Source of the DNA: Gemmatimonadaceae bacterium
Lineage (GTDB): Bacteria > Latescibacterota > UBA2968 > UBA8231
Length of the DNA stretch: 36,365 nucleotides
Assembly: GCA_002726335.1 (NCBI GenBank)
Contig: PBSR01000063.1
Location: 1-36,365, forward strand
Direction: 5' to 3'
This document shows positions 24,164 through 32,890 of the stretch, piece by piece (the first letter of the stretch is position 1; every line of letters begins with the position of its first letter). A program made the position numbers and the translations under genes. The notes beneath the pieces are model-generated. The model was given only the letters and a program-made list of their open reading frames with translations, was not told the origin of the DNA and made no database searches.

Positions 24164-24961
24164 ATGGGAATCGTGAAGAAGAGTCTCCTGCTTACCGGAA
24201 TCAACGGTGTCGTCGCTCAGGCGTTGCAGAAGGAGCTATCTGCCACGTACGATGTGTCAGGATTGAGCATCGCCAGGATGGACGATGTGATCCGCGACTG
24301 CGACGAGCCCACCTGGAAGGGCCAGCTCGATGCCTTCCGGGATCGTCTGATGGACGAGCTGACCACCGCCTTCCGCGGCAAGGATGCTGTTGCCCATCTG
24401 GGCTGGAACACGCGCGACGAGCACCACAAAGGGGGTCTGGATCCGCTCAATATCGTGGTCGTAGACTGTGTCTATCAGGCGGCGATCGCCGAAGACGTCC
24501 CGAGGATCTACCTGGCCAGCTCCGTTCACGCGTACGACTTCCTCGAAGCGATGGCGGAGAATGTCGAGCCCGCCAGACCCTTTCCTGATACGAGAGAGGA
24601 CGTATTCGGGGTGGCTACGACCAGTCTCTACGGCGTGAGCAAGCGATGGATGGAGATCGCCGGCCAGTACTATGCTGAGCGTCTGAGCGAGAGGCAGAAG
24701 ATCCTCGTTGTGCGGTTGGGCGCCGTCGATCGCGATGACAGACTGCCTGAGGGCAATGGGAAGAGACTGTGGAACAGCCACAGGGACCTGGCCGGGCTGC
24801 TGTCAGCGTTTGTCGAGTGTGACGACGCGCCCGGCTTCTGGGTCGCCTTCGGCGTGTCTGACAACCGCGGCGGCGAGTTCCCGAGACCGATGTTCGACAC
24901 GACAAACCCCTACGGCTTCATCCCCGCTGACAATGCCCTGGACTCTCACTTGGAGGAATGA
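24164..24961 (+). CDS. extended SDR, NAD-dependent epimerase/dehydratase-like
   Basis: A 265-aa SDR resembling uronate dehydrogenases and short epimerases. The cofactor loop is TGINGVVA (11-18), with the third glycine replaced by alanine. YLASSVHAYDF carries the catalytic Ser, and Tyr156/Lys160 (YGVSK) are intact. It probably oxidises a hydroxyl group of a sugar acid or similar compound. The ATG at 24164 has AGGAAGGG only two bases ahead; a GTG at 24173 is better spaced and may be the true start. The gene overlaps the GNAT gene as ATGA and sits six bases after the CoA-transferase. Confidence 0.85.
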   Translation: MGIVKKSLLLTGINGVVAQALQKELSATYDVSGLSIARMDDVIRDCDEPTWKGQLDAFRDRLMDELTTAFRGKDAVAHLGWNTRDEHHKGGLDPLNIVVVDCVYQAAIAEDVPRIYLASSVHAYDFLEAMAENVEPARPFPDTREDVFGVATTSLYGVSKRWMEIAGQYYAERLSERQKILVVRLGAVDRDDRLPEGNGKRLWNSHRDLAGLLSAFVECDDAPGFWVAFGVSDNRGGEFPRPMFDTTNPYGFIPADNALDSHLEE

Positions 24962-26214
24962 CCGGGTTGAACGACAGGTACGTTACCAGGAGAGCTGGAG
25001 CAGACGAAGGCGAGCAGCTGAAACAGCTGTTCGATGCCGTCTTCCACCCGGAAGACGTGGGCACACTCGCCCTGACCCTGTTCGATCACCTGCCCCGGAT
25101 GAAACCGCAACACTGGTTTGTGGCCGTCGACAAGGCGTCGGAACAGATGGTCGCCGGTTTCGCCCTCATCCCCTGGACGCTGGAACTGGAAGGGATCCGG
25201 TTGCAGGTCGCCGAACAGGGCATTGTCGGAACGCTGGAGGCGCACCGGGGTCGGGGACTGATGCACCAGCTGAACACCGAGTTCGACCTGACACTCCAGG
25301 AAGAGGGATTCGACCTGGCCATGATCCAGGGGATTCCGGGCTTCTACCAGCAGTTCGGTTTCCACTACGCCCTGCCACTGGAGAACCACATCAACGTCGC
25401 TCTGCATACCATCTCCGGAAAGGAGGACGGCGCCCGTGACACCTTCACGATCCGACTTGCCGACACGGCTGACATCCCCTTCCTGTTGCAGCAGGATGAG
25501 ATATATCGCAGCCGCTTCTCCGTTGCCACGGTGCGAGACGAAGCGAACTGGCGCTATCTGCTCACTGAGAGCCGCGCCACGGAGTACGGATCCGAGTTCT
25601 GGATCATGGAACAGCAGGGCGTTGGCCCGCGGTTCTATTGCCGGATTCCGAAGGACGGCTTCGGCACCGGCCTGATCGTCAGCGAGATCAGCGACGACAT
25701 CTCCTTTGGAGCGATGGAAGAGCTGCTGCGGTTCTGTGGTCAGAAAGCACAGGAACGCGACAAGCCGTACATCAGGCTCAACCTGCACAGTGACTCGAGC
25801 GCGGGGAGAATGGCCGTGGCCATGGGAGCCGAGGCGGGCAAGCCCTATGCCTGGCAGGTTAAATTACCTGACCTGCCCGGCTACCTGAAGAAGATCGGAC
25901 CCGTTCTCGAGAAAAGACTGCGGCAGAGCCCTCTGTCGGGCTACTCAGGAGCGCTGCGGCTGAACTTATACAAGCAGAGCGTGGACCTGGTCTGGAAGGA
26001 CGGGAAACTCATTGAGGTCCGACCCGGCCAGGGAGAATGCAGCGACGCCCTCAATCTGGGGGCAGACATGTTTGCCGCGCTCGGCCTGGGGCACCGGAGT
26101 TGGCGCGAACTGCGGCACATCAGGCCTGATACCTACCCCTCGTCGGGTCAGAGCGCACTGCTCATCGAGGCTCTGTTCCCCCCCACGACATCCTGGATCC
26201 ACGAGCAGTACTGA
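24958..26214 (+). CDS. GNAT-family N-acetyltransferase, Eis-like
   Basis: A 418-aa protein with the three-part plan of Eis: an N-terminal GNAT domain with the acetyl-CoA loop HRGRGL (96-101), a second degenerate GNAT fold (about 160-290), and a C-terminal SCP2-like domain (about 310-415). FYQQFGFHYA (after GIPG) is the usual GNAT beta-bulge region. Eis proteins acetylate amines on aminoglycosides or proteins, but relatives in catabolic operons may have other substrates. It is the last gene of the six-gene + operon and ends 13 bp from the convergent asd stop. No terminator hairpin fits in that short gap. Confidence 0.85.
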   Translation: MTGLNDRYVTRRAGADEGEQLKQLFDAVFHPEDVGTLALTLFDHLPRMKPQHWFVAVDKASEQMVAGFALIPWTLELEGIRLQVAEQGIVGTLEAHRGRGLMHQLNTEFDLTLQEEGFDLAMIQGIPGFYQQFGFHYALPLENHINVALHTISGKEDGARDTFTIRLADTADIPFLLQQDEIYRSRFSVATVRDEANWRYLLTESRATEYGSEFWIMEQQGVGPRFYCRIPKDGFGTGLIVSEISDDISFGAMEELLRFCGQKAQERDKPYIRLNLHSDSSAGRMAVAMGAEAGKPYAWQVKLPDLPGYLKKIGPVLEKRLRQSPLSGYSGALRLNLYKQSVDLVWKDGKLIEVRPGQGECSDALNLGADMFAALGLGHRSWRELRHIRPDTYPSSGQSALLIEALFPPTTSWIHEQY

Positions 26215-26227
26215 GACGGCTCCCAGA

Positions 26228-27274
26228 TCAGGCGCTGGCCGCGGCGTGGCTCTTCAGCTGGCCGCGCTCCACCAGCACCTCGGCGATCTGCATGGCGTTG
26301 AGAGCGGCTCCCTTGCGCAGCTGATCGCCGCTGAGAAACAGATCGACACCCGTGCCATCCGGGCGCGACAGATCCTGGCGGATCCTGCCCACGAGAACAT
26401 CGTCCACCCCGCTGGCCTCCAATGGCATGGGAAAGTGGTTGCCCTCACGATCGTCGACGATGGCGACGCCGGGAGCCTGCGCCAGAATGTCACTCACCTC
26501 GCCAGCCGTCACAGGCTCGACGAACTCGATGTTCATCGCTTCGGAATGGGCTCGCAGGATCGGCACTCGGATGCAGGTCGGCGTAACGAGGATGCCATCG
26601 TCGTGGAACATCTTGCGGGTCTCGCGGATCATCTTCGTCTCTTCTTCACAGTAGCCGTCAGCGCCGATGGCCGAGTTGTGCGAGAACAGATTGAAGGCGA
26701 TCTGGTGCGGCACCTCGCAGGGCTGTGCCGCGTTGCCGGCCAGAACGTCGCGGGTCTGCGTTTCCAGTTCGGCCATGGCCTTGGCGCCGGCGCCGCTGAT
26801 CGCCTGGTACGTGGAGACCACCACACGCCGCACCTTGTGCTGCTGATACAGTGGCCACAGGGGCACCACCATGATGATGGTCGAGCAGTTGGGATTGGCG
26901 ATGATGCCGTTGTGGCCGTCGAGATCCTCCGGATTGACCTCGGGCACCACCAGAGGCACATCGTCATCCATACGGAAGGCGGAGGTATTGTCGACGACGA
27001 CGGCCCCGGCCTCGACGGCGGCGGGTACGAACTCCTTGCTGAGCTCGCCGCCAGCGGATGACAGCACGATGTCGATGCCGTCGAAGGAGTCCCGGGTCAG
27101 CTCCTGCACCTCGACGGTGCGTTCACCGCATCTCAGCTCCTTGCCGGCAGAACGGCTGGAGGCAAGGGGGCGCAGTTCGTCCATGGGAAAGTCGCGCTCG
27201 GCCAGCAGTTCAAGGAAGATCTGGCCCACGGCGCCGGTGGCGCCCATGATCGCGACGTTGTAACGGTCACTCAT
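26228..27274 (-). CDS. asd: aspartate-semialdehyde dehydrogenase
   Basis: A 348-aa NADPH-dependent enzyme that reduces aspartyl phosphate to aspartate semialdehyde, the branch point for lysine, threonine and methionine. GATGAVGQIF (11-20) binds the cofactor, NTSAFRMDDDVPLVVPEVN is a family block, and ANPNCSTI holds the catalytic Cys130. YQAISGAGAKAM is the phosphate/aspartyl-binding segment. It is the last of four minus-strand genes for the threonine route, 22 bp after the APGM-like gene, and has GGAG 11 bases before its ATG. All expected active-site blocks are present. Confidence 0.96.
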   Translation of the reverse strand: MSDRYNVAIMGATGAVGQIFLELLAERDFPMDELRPLASSRSAGKELRCGERTVEVQELTRDSFDGIDIVLSSAGGELSKEFVPAAVEAGAVVVDNTSAFRMDDDVPLVVPEVNPEDLDGHNGIIANPNCSTIIMVVPLWPLYQQHKVRRVVVSTYQAISGAGAKAMAELETQTRDVLAGNAAQPCEVPHQIAFNLFSHNSAIGADGYCEEETKMIRETRKMFHDDGILVTPTCIRVPILRAHSEAMNIEFVEPVTAGEVSDILAQAPGVAIVDDREGNHFPMPLEASGVDDVLVGRIRQDLSRPDGTGVDLFLSGDQLRKGAALNAMQIAEVLVERGQLKSHAAASA

Positions 27275-27296
27275 CGGTTCGAAGACTCCGTTGTGT

Positions 27297-28487
27297 TCAG
27301 TTGGTAACGAGATAGTTGATCAGTTGGTATCCGTGGTCGAGTTGCAGAGATCCCCTCTCGGCGGCGATCTCGTCATACCCACTCATGTCATCGGCTTCGA
27401 CACCCTCACCCCACAGCACGAAGGGTACCGGCTCGCGTGAGTGGGTACGCAGGGGGATCGGTGTCCGGTGGTCGGGGGTCATCAACAGTCGGCAGGGAGC
27501 GTCGATCGTACCGAGGCCCTTCAGGATGCGCCCCACGACGCGCCCGTCGAAGTCCTCCAGAGCGGTCACCTTTGCCCCTGCATCGCCGTTGTGGCCGCAC
27601 TCGTCGGGTGCTTCTACGTGTACGTAGACCAGATCGAGTCCTGACCGGAGTGCTTCCAGAGCGTGATCGGCCTTGCCTTCATAATTGGTGTCTGTGAACC
27701 CGGTGATCCCCGGCACCTCGATGTTCTCGTAACCGGCGCATTGGCCGATGCCGCGCACCAGGTCGACCGCCGAGATCACTCCTGCCCGCAACCCGAAACG
27801 CTCACCCACCGTTGGCACGGTCAACGGCCGCCCCGACCCCCATAACCAGATCGCGTTGGCCGGACCTTTTCCTGCCGAGATGCGACGGGTGTTGACGGGA
27901 TGGTCATGCAGCACAGGCTCGGCCTGGCTCATGAGGCTGCGGATCTGCTCCTCGCCCTCCCCTGTGGGAAGGTGCTGCTGAATCGACTGCCCCATAATGT
28001 CGTGTGGCGGATACGATGTGAGCGCTTCGGGGCCGCCGGTGAAGATGACGATGTGGCGATAGCCGACACCCGGGTGGAAACGGATCGCTGCGGTGTTCAA
28101 CTCAGCGCCGACCGCCTCGATCACCTCTCGTGCCTCATCGGTGTCAATATGACCGGCGCTATAGTCGACGAGTGTGTCGCCGTCACGGGTGATCGTATTG
28201 CAGCGCCAGGCGATGTCGTCCGGCCCCATGGGCAGATCCATCGCCGCCGCTTCCAGCGGGGCACGCCCCGTGTAGTGGACGGTTGTGTCGTAGCCGAAGA
28301 TCTCGAGGTTGCCCACATCACTGCCGGCGGGACGGCTCGATGGGATCATCTGCACCAGCCCGCCGCAGCCCTCGGTGGCAAGACGATCCATGTTCGGTGT
28401 GTCCGCCGCCTGCATCGGTGTCCGCTCGCCGAGTTCAGGCAGCGAGTAGTCGGCGCATCCGTCCGGTACCAGAATCAGATACTTCAT
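27297..28487 (-). CDS. APGM-family phosphotransferase, probable homoserine kinase
   Basis: A 396-aa alkaline-phosphatase-superfamily protein of the archaeal-type cofactor-independent phosphoglycerate mutase family. Asp9 (LVPDGCAD) is a metal ligand, Ser56 (RPAGSDVGNL) is the probable phosphorylated serine, and HVEAPDECGHNGD and TPDHRTP supply the remaining metal ligands. Its start overlaps the homoserine dehydrogenase stop as ATGA, and asd follows 22 bp later. Family members in such positions have been assigned homoserine kinase in bacteria without classical ThrB, from memory in Desulfovibrio. With no other homoserine kinase in the operon, that role is likely here. Glycolytic phosphoglycerate mutase is the alternative. 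Confidence 0.85.
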   Translation of the reverse strand: MKYLILVPDGCADYSLPELGERTPMQAADTPNMDRLATEGCGGLVQMIPSSRPAGSDVGNLEIFGYDTTVHYTGRAPLEAAAMDLPMGPDDIAWRCNTITRDGDTLVDYSAGHIDTDEAREVIEAVGAELNTAAIRFHPGVGYRHIVIFTGGPEALTSYPPHDIMGQSIQQHLPTGEGEEQIRSLMSQAEPVLHDHPVNTRRISAGKGPANAIWLWGSGRPLTVPTVGERFGLRAGVISAVDLVRGIGQCAGYENIEVPGITGFTDTNYEGKADHALEALRSGLDLVYVHVEAPDECGHNGDAGAKVTALEDFDGRVVGRILKGLGTIDAPCRLLMTPDHRTPIPLRTHSREPVPFVLWGEGVEADDMSGYDEIAAERGSLQLDHGYQLINYLVTN

Positions 28488-29782
28488 GCCGACTCCATGC
28501 GGATGAGCCGGACTCCCCCGTCGACGAGATCGAGGCCGTCGATCGCCGTCACCGCCTTCTGCATGGCCCGTTCGCGCGCCTCGTGGGTGACGATGACAAG
28601 AGGCACCGTGCCGCCCTGAAGATCACGCTCTTTCTGCAACACGGACGCGATGCTGATCTGTTGGGCCGCCAGAATCCGAGCCACCTGCTCGAGTACACCG
28701 GGTCGGTCGGCCACCTGCAGGCGCAGGAAGTAGCGGATCTCGGCCTCGTCCATCGGCGCGAAGCTGGCCGCCTCGTCGCCGACGATCATGTCGCCGATCG
28801 ACGTGGAGGCTCCGGAGCGGGTGCGCTCCGCCAGTTCCACCAGGTCGGAGACCACAGCACTGGCTGTCGGCATCTTGCCGGCGCCGGCGCCGGTGAAGAC
28901 CTGAATTCCGACGGCGCTGCCCACGACTTCGATGGCATTCTGCTCGGCGTGGATATTGGCCAGTTGAGAATCGGTGGGCAGCATGACGGGATGGACTCGC
29001 GCCTCGACACCGCCGGGAGCGAGGCGGGCGATGGCGAGCAGCTTGATCGTATATCCGAGCTCCCGGGCAAAGTCGATATCACTCGCCTCGATGCGCTCGA
29101 TCCCCTCGCAGTAGATGTCGGCTGCCGTGCCTGTAGTGTGAAAGGCGATACGGCTGAGGATGGCCAGCTTCGATGCGGCATCAGCGCCGCTCACATCCGC
29201 CGTCGGATCCGGTTCGGCGTAGCCCTCGGCCTGAGCGTCGGCCAGAATCTCCGGGTAGTCACCTTCACCCCTTGTCATGCGCGTGAGGATGTAGTTCGTC
29301 GTACCGTTGAGGATACCCTGCAGCGACTCGACACGATTGGCCACCAGACCATCACGCAGGGAGCGGATGATCGGAATACCGCCGGCGACACTTGCTTCGA
29401 ACATCAGGTCGACGCCGCGGTCGAGGGCGATGTCGAACAGTTCGGCGCCGTGCAGGGCAATGACGGCCTTGTTGGCCGTGACCACACTCTTGCCGGCCTG
29501 CAGTGCACTGCGAATCCACTCATACGCCGGCTCTGCGCCGGTCAACTCGACGACGACCTGCACGGCGGGATCGTCGAGTACCTGCTGCACGTCACCGACG
29601 ACGACACCGTCGGCCAACACGACCTCGCGTGACTTGCCGGGGTCGCGCACGGCGACACGTCGTACGTCGAACTCGGCGTGACGCCGTCGACGCATGGCCG
29701 AAGGCGCGTCCTGCAGCAGCTGCACCACGCCGGTACCGACCGTTCCCAGGCCGATCATACCGATGCCGATGGCGTCACTCAC
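28484..29782 (-). CDS. hom: homoserine dehydrogenase with ACT domain
   Basis: A 432-aa enzyme that reduces aspartate semialdehyde to homoserine. GMIGLGTVGTGVV (8-20) binds NAD(P), SVVTANKAVI is the family block, LNGTTNYILTRM is the substrate-binding segment, and DPTADVSGADAASKLAIL carries the catalytic Asp and Lys. The C-terminal ACT domain begins near IRYFLRLQVADRPGVLEQVA and probably gives threonine feedback. The frame is open far upstream, but that part is arginine-rich and overlaps the 155-aa gene. The GTG at 29782, overlapping the previous TGA as GTGA, gives the normal family N-terminus and length. Confidence 0.95.
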   Translation of the reverse strand: MSDAIGIGMIGLGTVGTGVVQLLQDAPSAMRRRRHAEFDVRRVAVRDPGKSREVVLADGVVVGDVQQVLDDPAVQVVVELTGAEPAYEWIRSALQAGKSVVTANKAVIALHGAELFDIALDRGVDLMFEASVAGGIPIIRSLRDGLVANRVESLQGILNGTTNYILTRMTRGEGDYPEILADAQAEGYAEPDPTADVSGADAASKLAILSRIAFHTTGTAADIYCEGIERIEASDIDFARELGYTIKLLAIARLAPGGVEARVHPVMLPTDSQLANIHAEQNAIEVVGSAVGIQVFTGAGAGKMPTASAVVSDLVELAERTRSGASTSIGDMIVGDEAASFAPMDEAEIRYFLRLQVADRPGVLEQVARILAAQQISIASVLQKERDLQGGTVPLVIVTHEARERAMQKAVTAIDGLDLVDGGVRLIRMESA

Positions 29783-30246
29783 GAGGCGCACCAGGCGAAA
29801 AGCGTCTGCCACTCGCGGCGCTGCAGGTCGATCAGATGCTGGGGTTTGTCCGTATGCAGTGTTTCCACCTCGTCGATCATCCGGTGCGCATCGTAGCCGC
29901 CCACGTGGGTGATGGCCGGATGTTCCCCCACCTTGTTGAACCAGTAGTGGCTGTTGGAGAAATCCCCTTCCCGACGGTGCATGATGCCGTGCCAGAAGGA
30001 GCCTGTGGCATCTTCGATGCCCTGGGATACGGTGTGACTCCTGTCGAGCTCGTCGATATAGAGCCACAGTGCCGAGTGCAGTGCGGGTTTGTCGCACACC
30101 GACTCATGGCGCAGGATCGTCTCCACCACGCCGACCAGCTTGCTGGGCGCCGGCTCGGTGACGACGAGCTTGAACATCGCTTCTTCGGGAGGCAACGTCG
30201 CAAACAGCGGTGCCAGTGAATTGGCGACGGCTTCGGGCAGATCCAT
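29779..30246 (-). CDS. conserved protein of unknown function in the threonine operon
   Basis: A 155-aa soluble protein without signal or membrane segments. I recognise the motif FWHGIMHRREGDFSNSHYWF followed by KVGEHP from unannotated proteins of planctomycetes and related groups, but know no function. The histidines, Arg-Arg-Glu and aromatic residues look like an active or ligand site. The N-terminal half is helical (LVGVVETILRHE, PALHSALWLYIDELDRSH). It is the first gene of the operon, has GGAG nine bases before its ATG, and overlaps hom as GTGA. This tight coupling argues for a role in aspartate-family metabolism or its control. Confidence 0.8.
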   Translation of the reverse strand: MDLPEAVANSLAPLFATLPPEEAMFKLVVTEPAPSKLVGVVETILRHESVCDKPALHSALWLYIDELDRSHTVSQGIEDATGSFWHGIMHRREGDFSNSHYWFNKVGEHPAITHVGGYDAHRMIDEVETLHTDKPQHLIDLQRREWQTLFAWCAS

Positions 30247-30337
30247 CAGATGAACTCCGGTGTGGCTTCGGGAAAGGAGCCAGCAATATCGACGCGCGCG
30301 CGAGCAGTCTCGAAAGTACCGGCGGCTCCGAACATCG

Positions 30338-32890
30338 TCAATCCGAAGACTCTCGCAGCAGTTGCAGCTGCCGTTCTACCTTGCGACGCATGTCGTCCTC
30401 TTCGGTGTGGAGCTCGAGGAACCGTTCATATGACCGAGCCGCCAGATCCCCTTTGCCAAGATTGAGATAGGCGCTGGCGAGATTGATGTGAGCCTCGGCG
30501 TTGCCCGGCTCTTTCTCCAGCAGCTCTTCGATAACCCTCACCGCCTCCGACCAGCGCTCCTGCTCCAACAGCAGGAAACCGAGGCTGTAGAGCGCCTCGG
30601 TCTGCCCGGCATCACGGTGGATGGCCTCCCGGAAGAGTCGTTCTGCCTCACGCCTGTCGCCGCTGGCGTCGCGGCTTTGATGGAGCATGGCCAGATTGTG
30701 ATACAGACCCGCCCGTTCTGGCTGCAGTTCGATGGCCCTGCCGTAGGCGAACACGGCCTCGGACGGACGCCTCCCCTGGGCGTAGGTTCGGGCCAGCAGT
30801 TCCCATGTCTTGCCATCGTCACCATCGAGATCGCGGGCACGCTCGAGAGCGGCAAGGGCTTCGGCCACCCGTCTGAAGTGCAGATTCACCAGGCCGATGT
30901 TGCGGAAGGCACTCGCCAGCGTCGCGTCCTGCTGTGCCGCCCGACGGAACAGCTCCAGCGCCCCCAGCCAGTCGCCGTCGGCCACATGGACCGTGCCCAG
31001 AGCGTCGAGCAGCCGTGCATCCTGGGGCGCTGTCACCAGACCGGCATCGAAATGTTCCCGGGCGCGTCGCCATTCATGACGCTCCCGGGCTTTGCCACCG
31101 ATCAACAGGTGCGCTTCGGCTGCCGGGAGTCCCGCACGCCGGAATGTGGTCAGAGCTTCCCGATCCTTGCCCATTCCCATCTGCGCCTGGGCCAGAAGAC
31201 GCAGCAACTCCGCATCGCCCGGGGCCTCGTGCAGCGCCCGGTCGAGCAGTTGTTGCGCGCCCTGCGGGCGCTCGGCCCGGATCAGTGCCCGCACGAGGCC
31301 CTCCGTCGTCTCCCGGTCTTTGGGCTCCAGTGAGTTGGCCTGCTGGAAGTGGACCACCGCCGAGTCTGGTTGGCCGGCTTCGAGGAACACGGCTCCCATG
31401 TTGTGATGCAACTGCGACCAGTCGTAGAGTGCGAGAGCCTGGCGGAAAATCGCCAGAGAACGCTCGTGGTCACCCCGGTGGTGGTAGGCGTTGGCCATGT
31501 TGTTCAGCCCTTCCAGCATGTCGGGCTGGAGTTCCAGCGCCGCTTCGAAGCTGGCGATTGCCTCCTCGTACAGTCCCATGCCCAGGTAGGACGTGCCGAT
31601 GTTGTAGTGCGCCAGGGCGATGTCGGGATCCAGGGCGAGCCCGCGCCGGCTGGCCTCGATCGCCTCGGCGTAGCGCTCTGCTTCGAGATACCCTTTGCCG
31701 AGGTTGACGTGGACACGGGGCATGGCCGGTCCCTGGCGCGCAGCATCGAGCCACACGGTCTCCTCTGACGTCCAGTCACCGTTGCGCTGCAGCACGAGGG
31801 CCGCCCAGATCGCCAGCAGTGCGGGTCCGAGAAACCGCACGCGGCGACCGGCGGCAGCCAGCAACGCGGTAGCCAGAATCGCTCCCCCTACGAGAGGCAG
31901 ATAGAGTCGGTGTTCGTTGACCAGAACGTTCAGCGGAACGATCGATGAAGGCGCCAGGGTCACGGCAAACCAACCCGCGCCGAAGGCCGCCGCTGGACAC
32001 AGGCGACGCAGCACGACCACCGCCGCGGCCAGGCACGTTGCCAGGGCCAGGGCCAGCACTGCGAGAAGGGTGGGGCCGGTCTCGACAAAGAACTGCGGTT
32101 CGACGCTCAGATGTGTGGGCATCAGGTTCGTGTAGGCGTAGAACGGTATTGCCTTCAGCTGCGTCGCCACCTGGGTGCCCTGCGAACGTACTGGCTCCAG
32201 CAACGCCTTGGTGACGATGGCCCGCGTTCCCAGGACATAAGCGGACGCAACGATCACAGGCCCCGCCAACAGCGCCCACGCTCCCCTTCCTCCCGGTCCC
32301 AGCAGCCAGAGCCACAACACGGCCACCGGCAGCAGTACGATCCCCACCGACTTGCACAACAGGGCCGACGCAGCCAGCAGCGCCAGTGCCACATGGTGCC
32401 CCCACGTGGGCCGGGGCCGCCGGGCGCCATCTACCAGCACCAGGAATGCCGCCAGTACGAACATGGCAGACAGCGTGGTGGAACGACTGCTGATATAGTT
32501 GACCGGCTCCGAGACCACCGGATGCGTGGCGAACAGCAGGGCCACCGTGAGGGCCGTACCGGACCGGGCCAGAATCCGGCGGGCGACAAACCAGACAAGG
32601 CAGGCGTTGATGGCGTGCAGCAGAACGTTGGCAAGGTGGTAGCCAAAGGCGTCGTACTCGCCGAGGGCATGGTTGACGGCGTAACTCACCAGCAGCAGCG
32701 GCCGGTACATACGGGCCTCCGGCATGGCGGAGAAGCTTCCGGGGTCGACGAAGAAGCGGCCAACATTCGCCAGCGACCGCACACTCGGATTGTCGATCAG
32801 GGAATGGGTGTCGTCGTAGTGAAAGCCGTTATCCAGCGTATTGGCATAGAGGAGGAACACCCACAGGATCAGTGCCACCGGAACTCTCAT
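30338..32890 (-). CDS. TMTC-like membrane protein with TPR array, probable GT-C glycosyltransferase
   Basis: An 850-aa protein. The first third (1-370) has about ten hydrophobic helices and, after the first one, an acidic pair Asp26-Asp27 in GFHYDDTHSL, the hallmark of GT-C transferases and TMTC O-mannosyltransferases. YRPLLLVSYAVNHALG and FGYHLANVLLHAIN are further family blocks. Residues 380-845 are a run of about 13 tetratricopeptide repeats (for example ALAHYNIGTSYLGMGLYEEAIASFEAALELQPD), which should lie outside the cytoplasm and hold protein substrates. It overlaps the flippase gene as ATGA. It likely transfers a lipid-linked sugar to secreted protein or glycan. Confidence 0.85.
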   Translation of the reverse strand: MRVPVALILWVFLLYANTLDNGFHYDDTHSLIDNPSVRSLANVGRFFVDPGSFSAMPEARMYRPLLLVSYAVNHALGEYDAFGYHLANVLLHAINACLVWFVARRILARSGTALTVALLFATHPVVSEPVNYISSRSTTLSAMFVLAAFLVLVDGARRPRPTWGHHVALALLAASALLCKSVGIVLLPVAVLWLWLLGPGGRGAWALLAGPVIVASAYVLGTRAIVTKALLEPVRSQGTQVATQLKAIPFYAYTNLMPTHLSVEPQFFVETGPTLLAVLALALATCLAAAVVVLRRLCPAAAFGAGWFAVTLAPSSIVPLNVLVNEHRLYLPLVGGAILATALLAAAGRRVRFLGPALLAIWAALVLQRNGDWTSEETVWLDAARQGPAMPRVHVNLGKGYLEAERYAEAIEASRRGLALDPDIALAHYNIGTSYLGMGLYEEAIASFEAALELQPDMLEGLNNMANAYHHRGDHERSLAIFRQALALYDWSQLHHNMGAVFLEAGQPDSAVVHFQQANSLEPKDRETTEGLVRALIRAERPQGAQQLLDRALHEAPGDAELLRLLAQAQMGMGKDREALTTFRRAGLPAAEAHLLIGGKARERHEWRRAREHFDAGLVTAPQDARLLDALGTVHVADGDWLGALELFRRAAQQDATLASAFRNIGLVNLHFRRVAEALAALERARDLDGDDGKTWELLARTYAQGRRPSEAVFAYGRAIELQPERAGLYHNLAMLHQSRDASGDRREAERLFREAIHRDAGQTEALYSLGFLLLEQERWSEAVRVIEELLEKEPGNAEAHINLASAYLNLGKGDLAARSYERFLELHTEEDDMRRKVERQLQLLRESSD

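Noticed and set aside
29783..30097. N-terminal extension of homoserine dehydrogenase
   Set aside because: The extra 105 residues are Arg-rich, overlap the 155-aa gene in another frame, and homologues begin near the GTG at 29782.
30291..30304. Alternating CG run before the 155-aa gene
   Set aside because: Only five to six CG steps in a GC-rich genome; no stem, T-tract or promoter could be tied to it.
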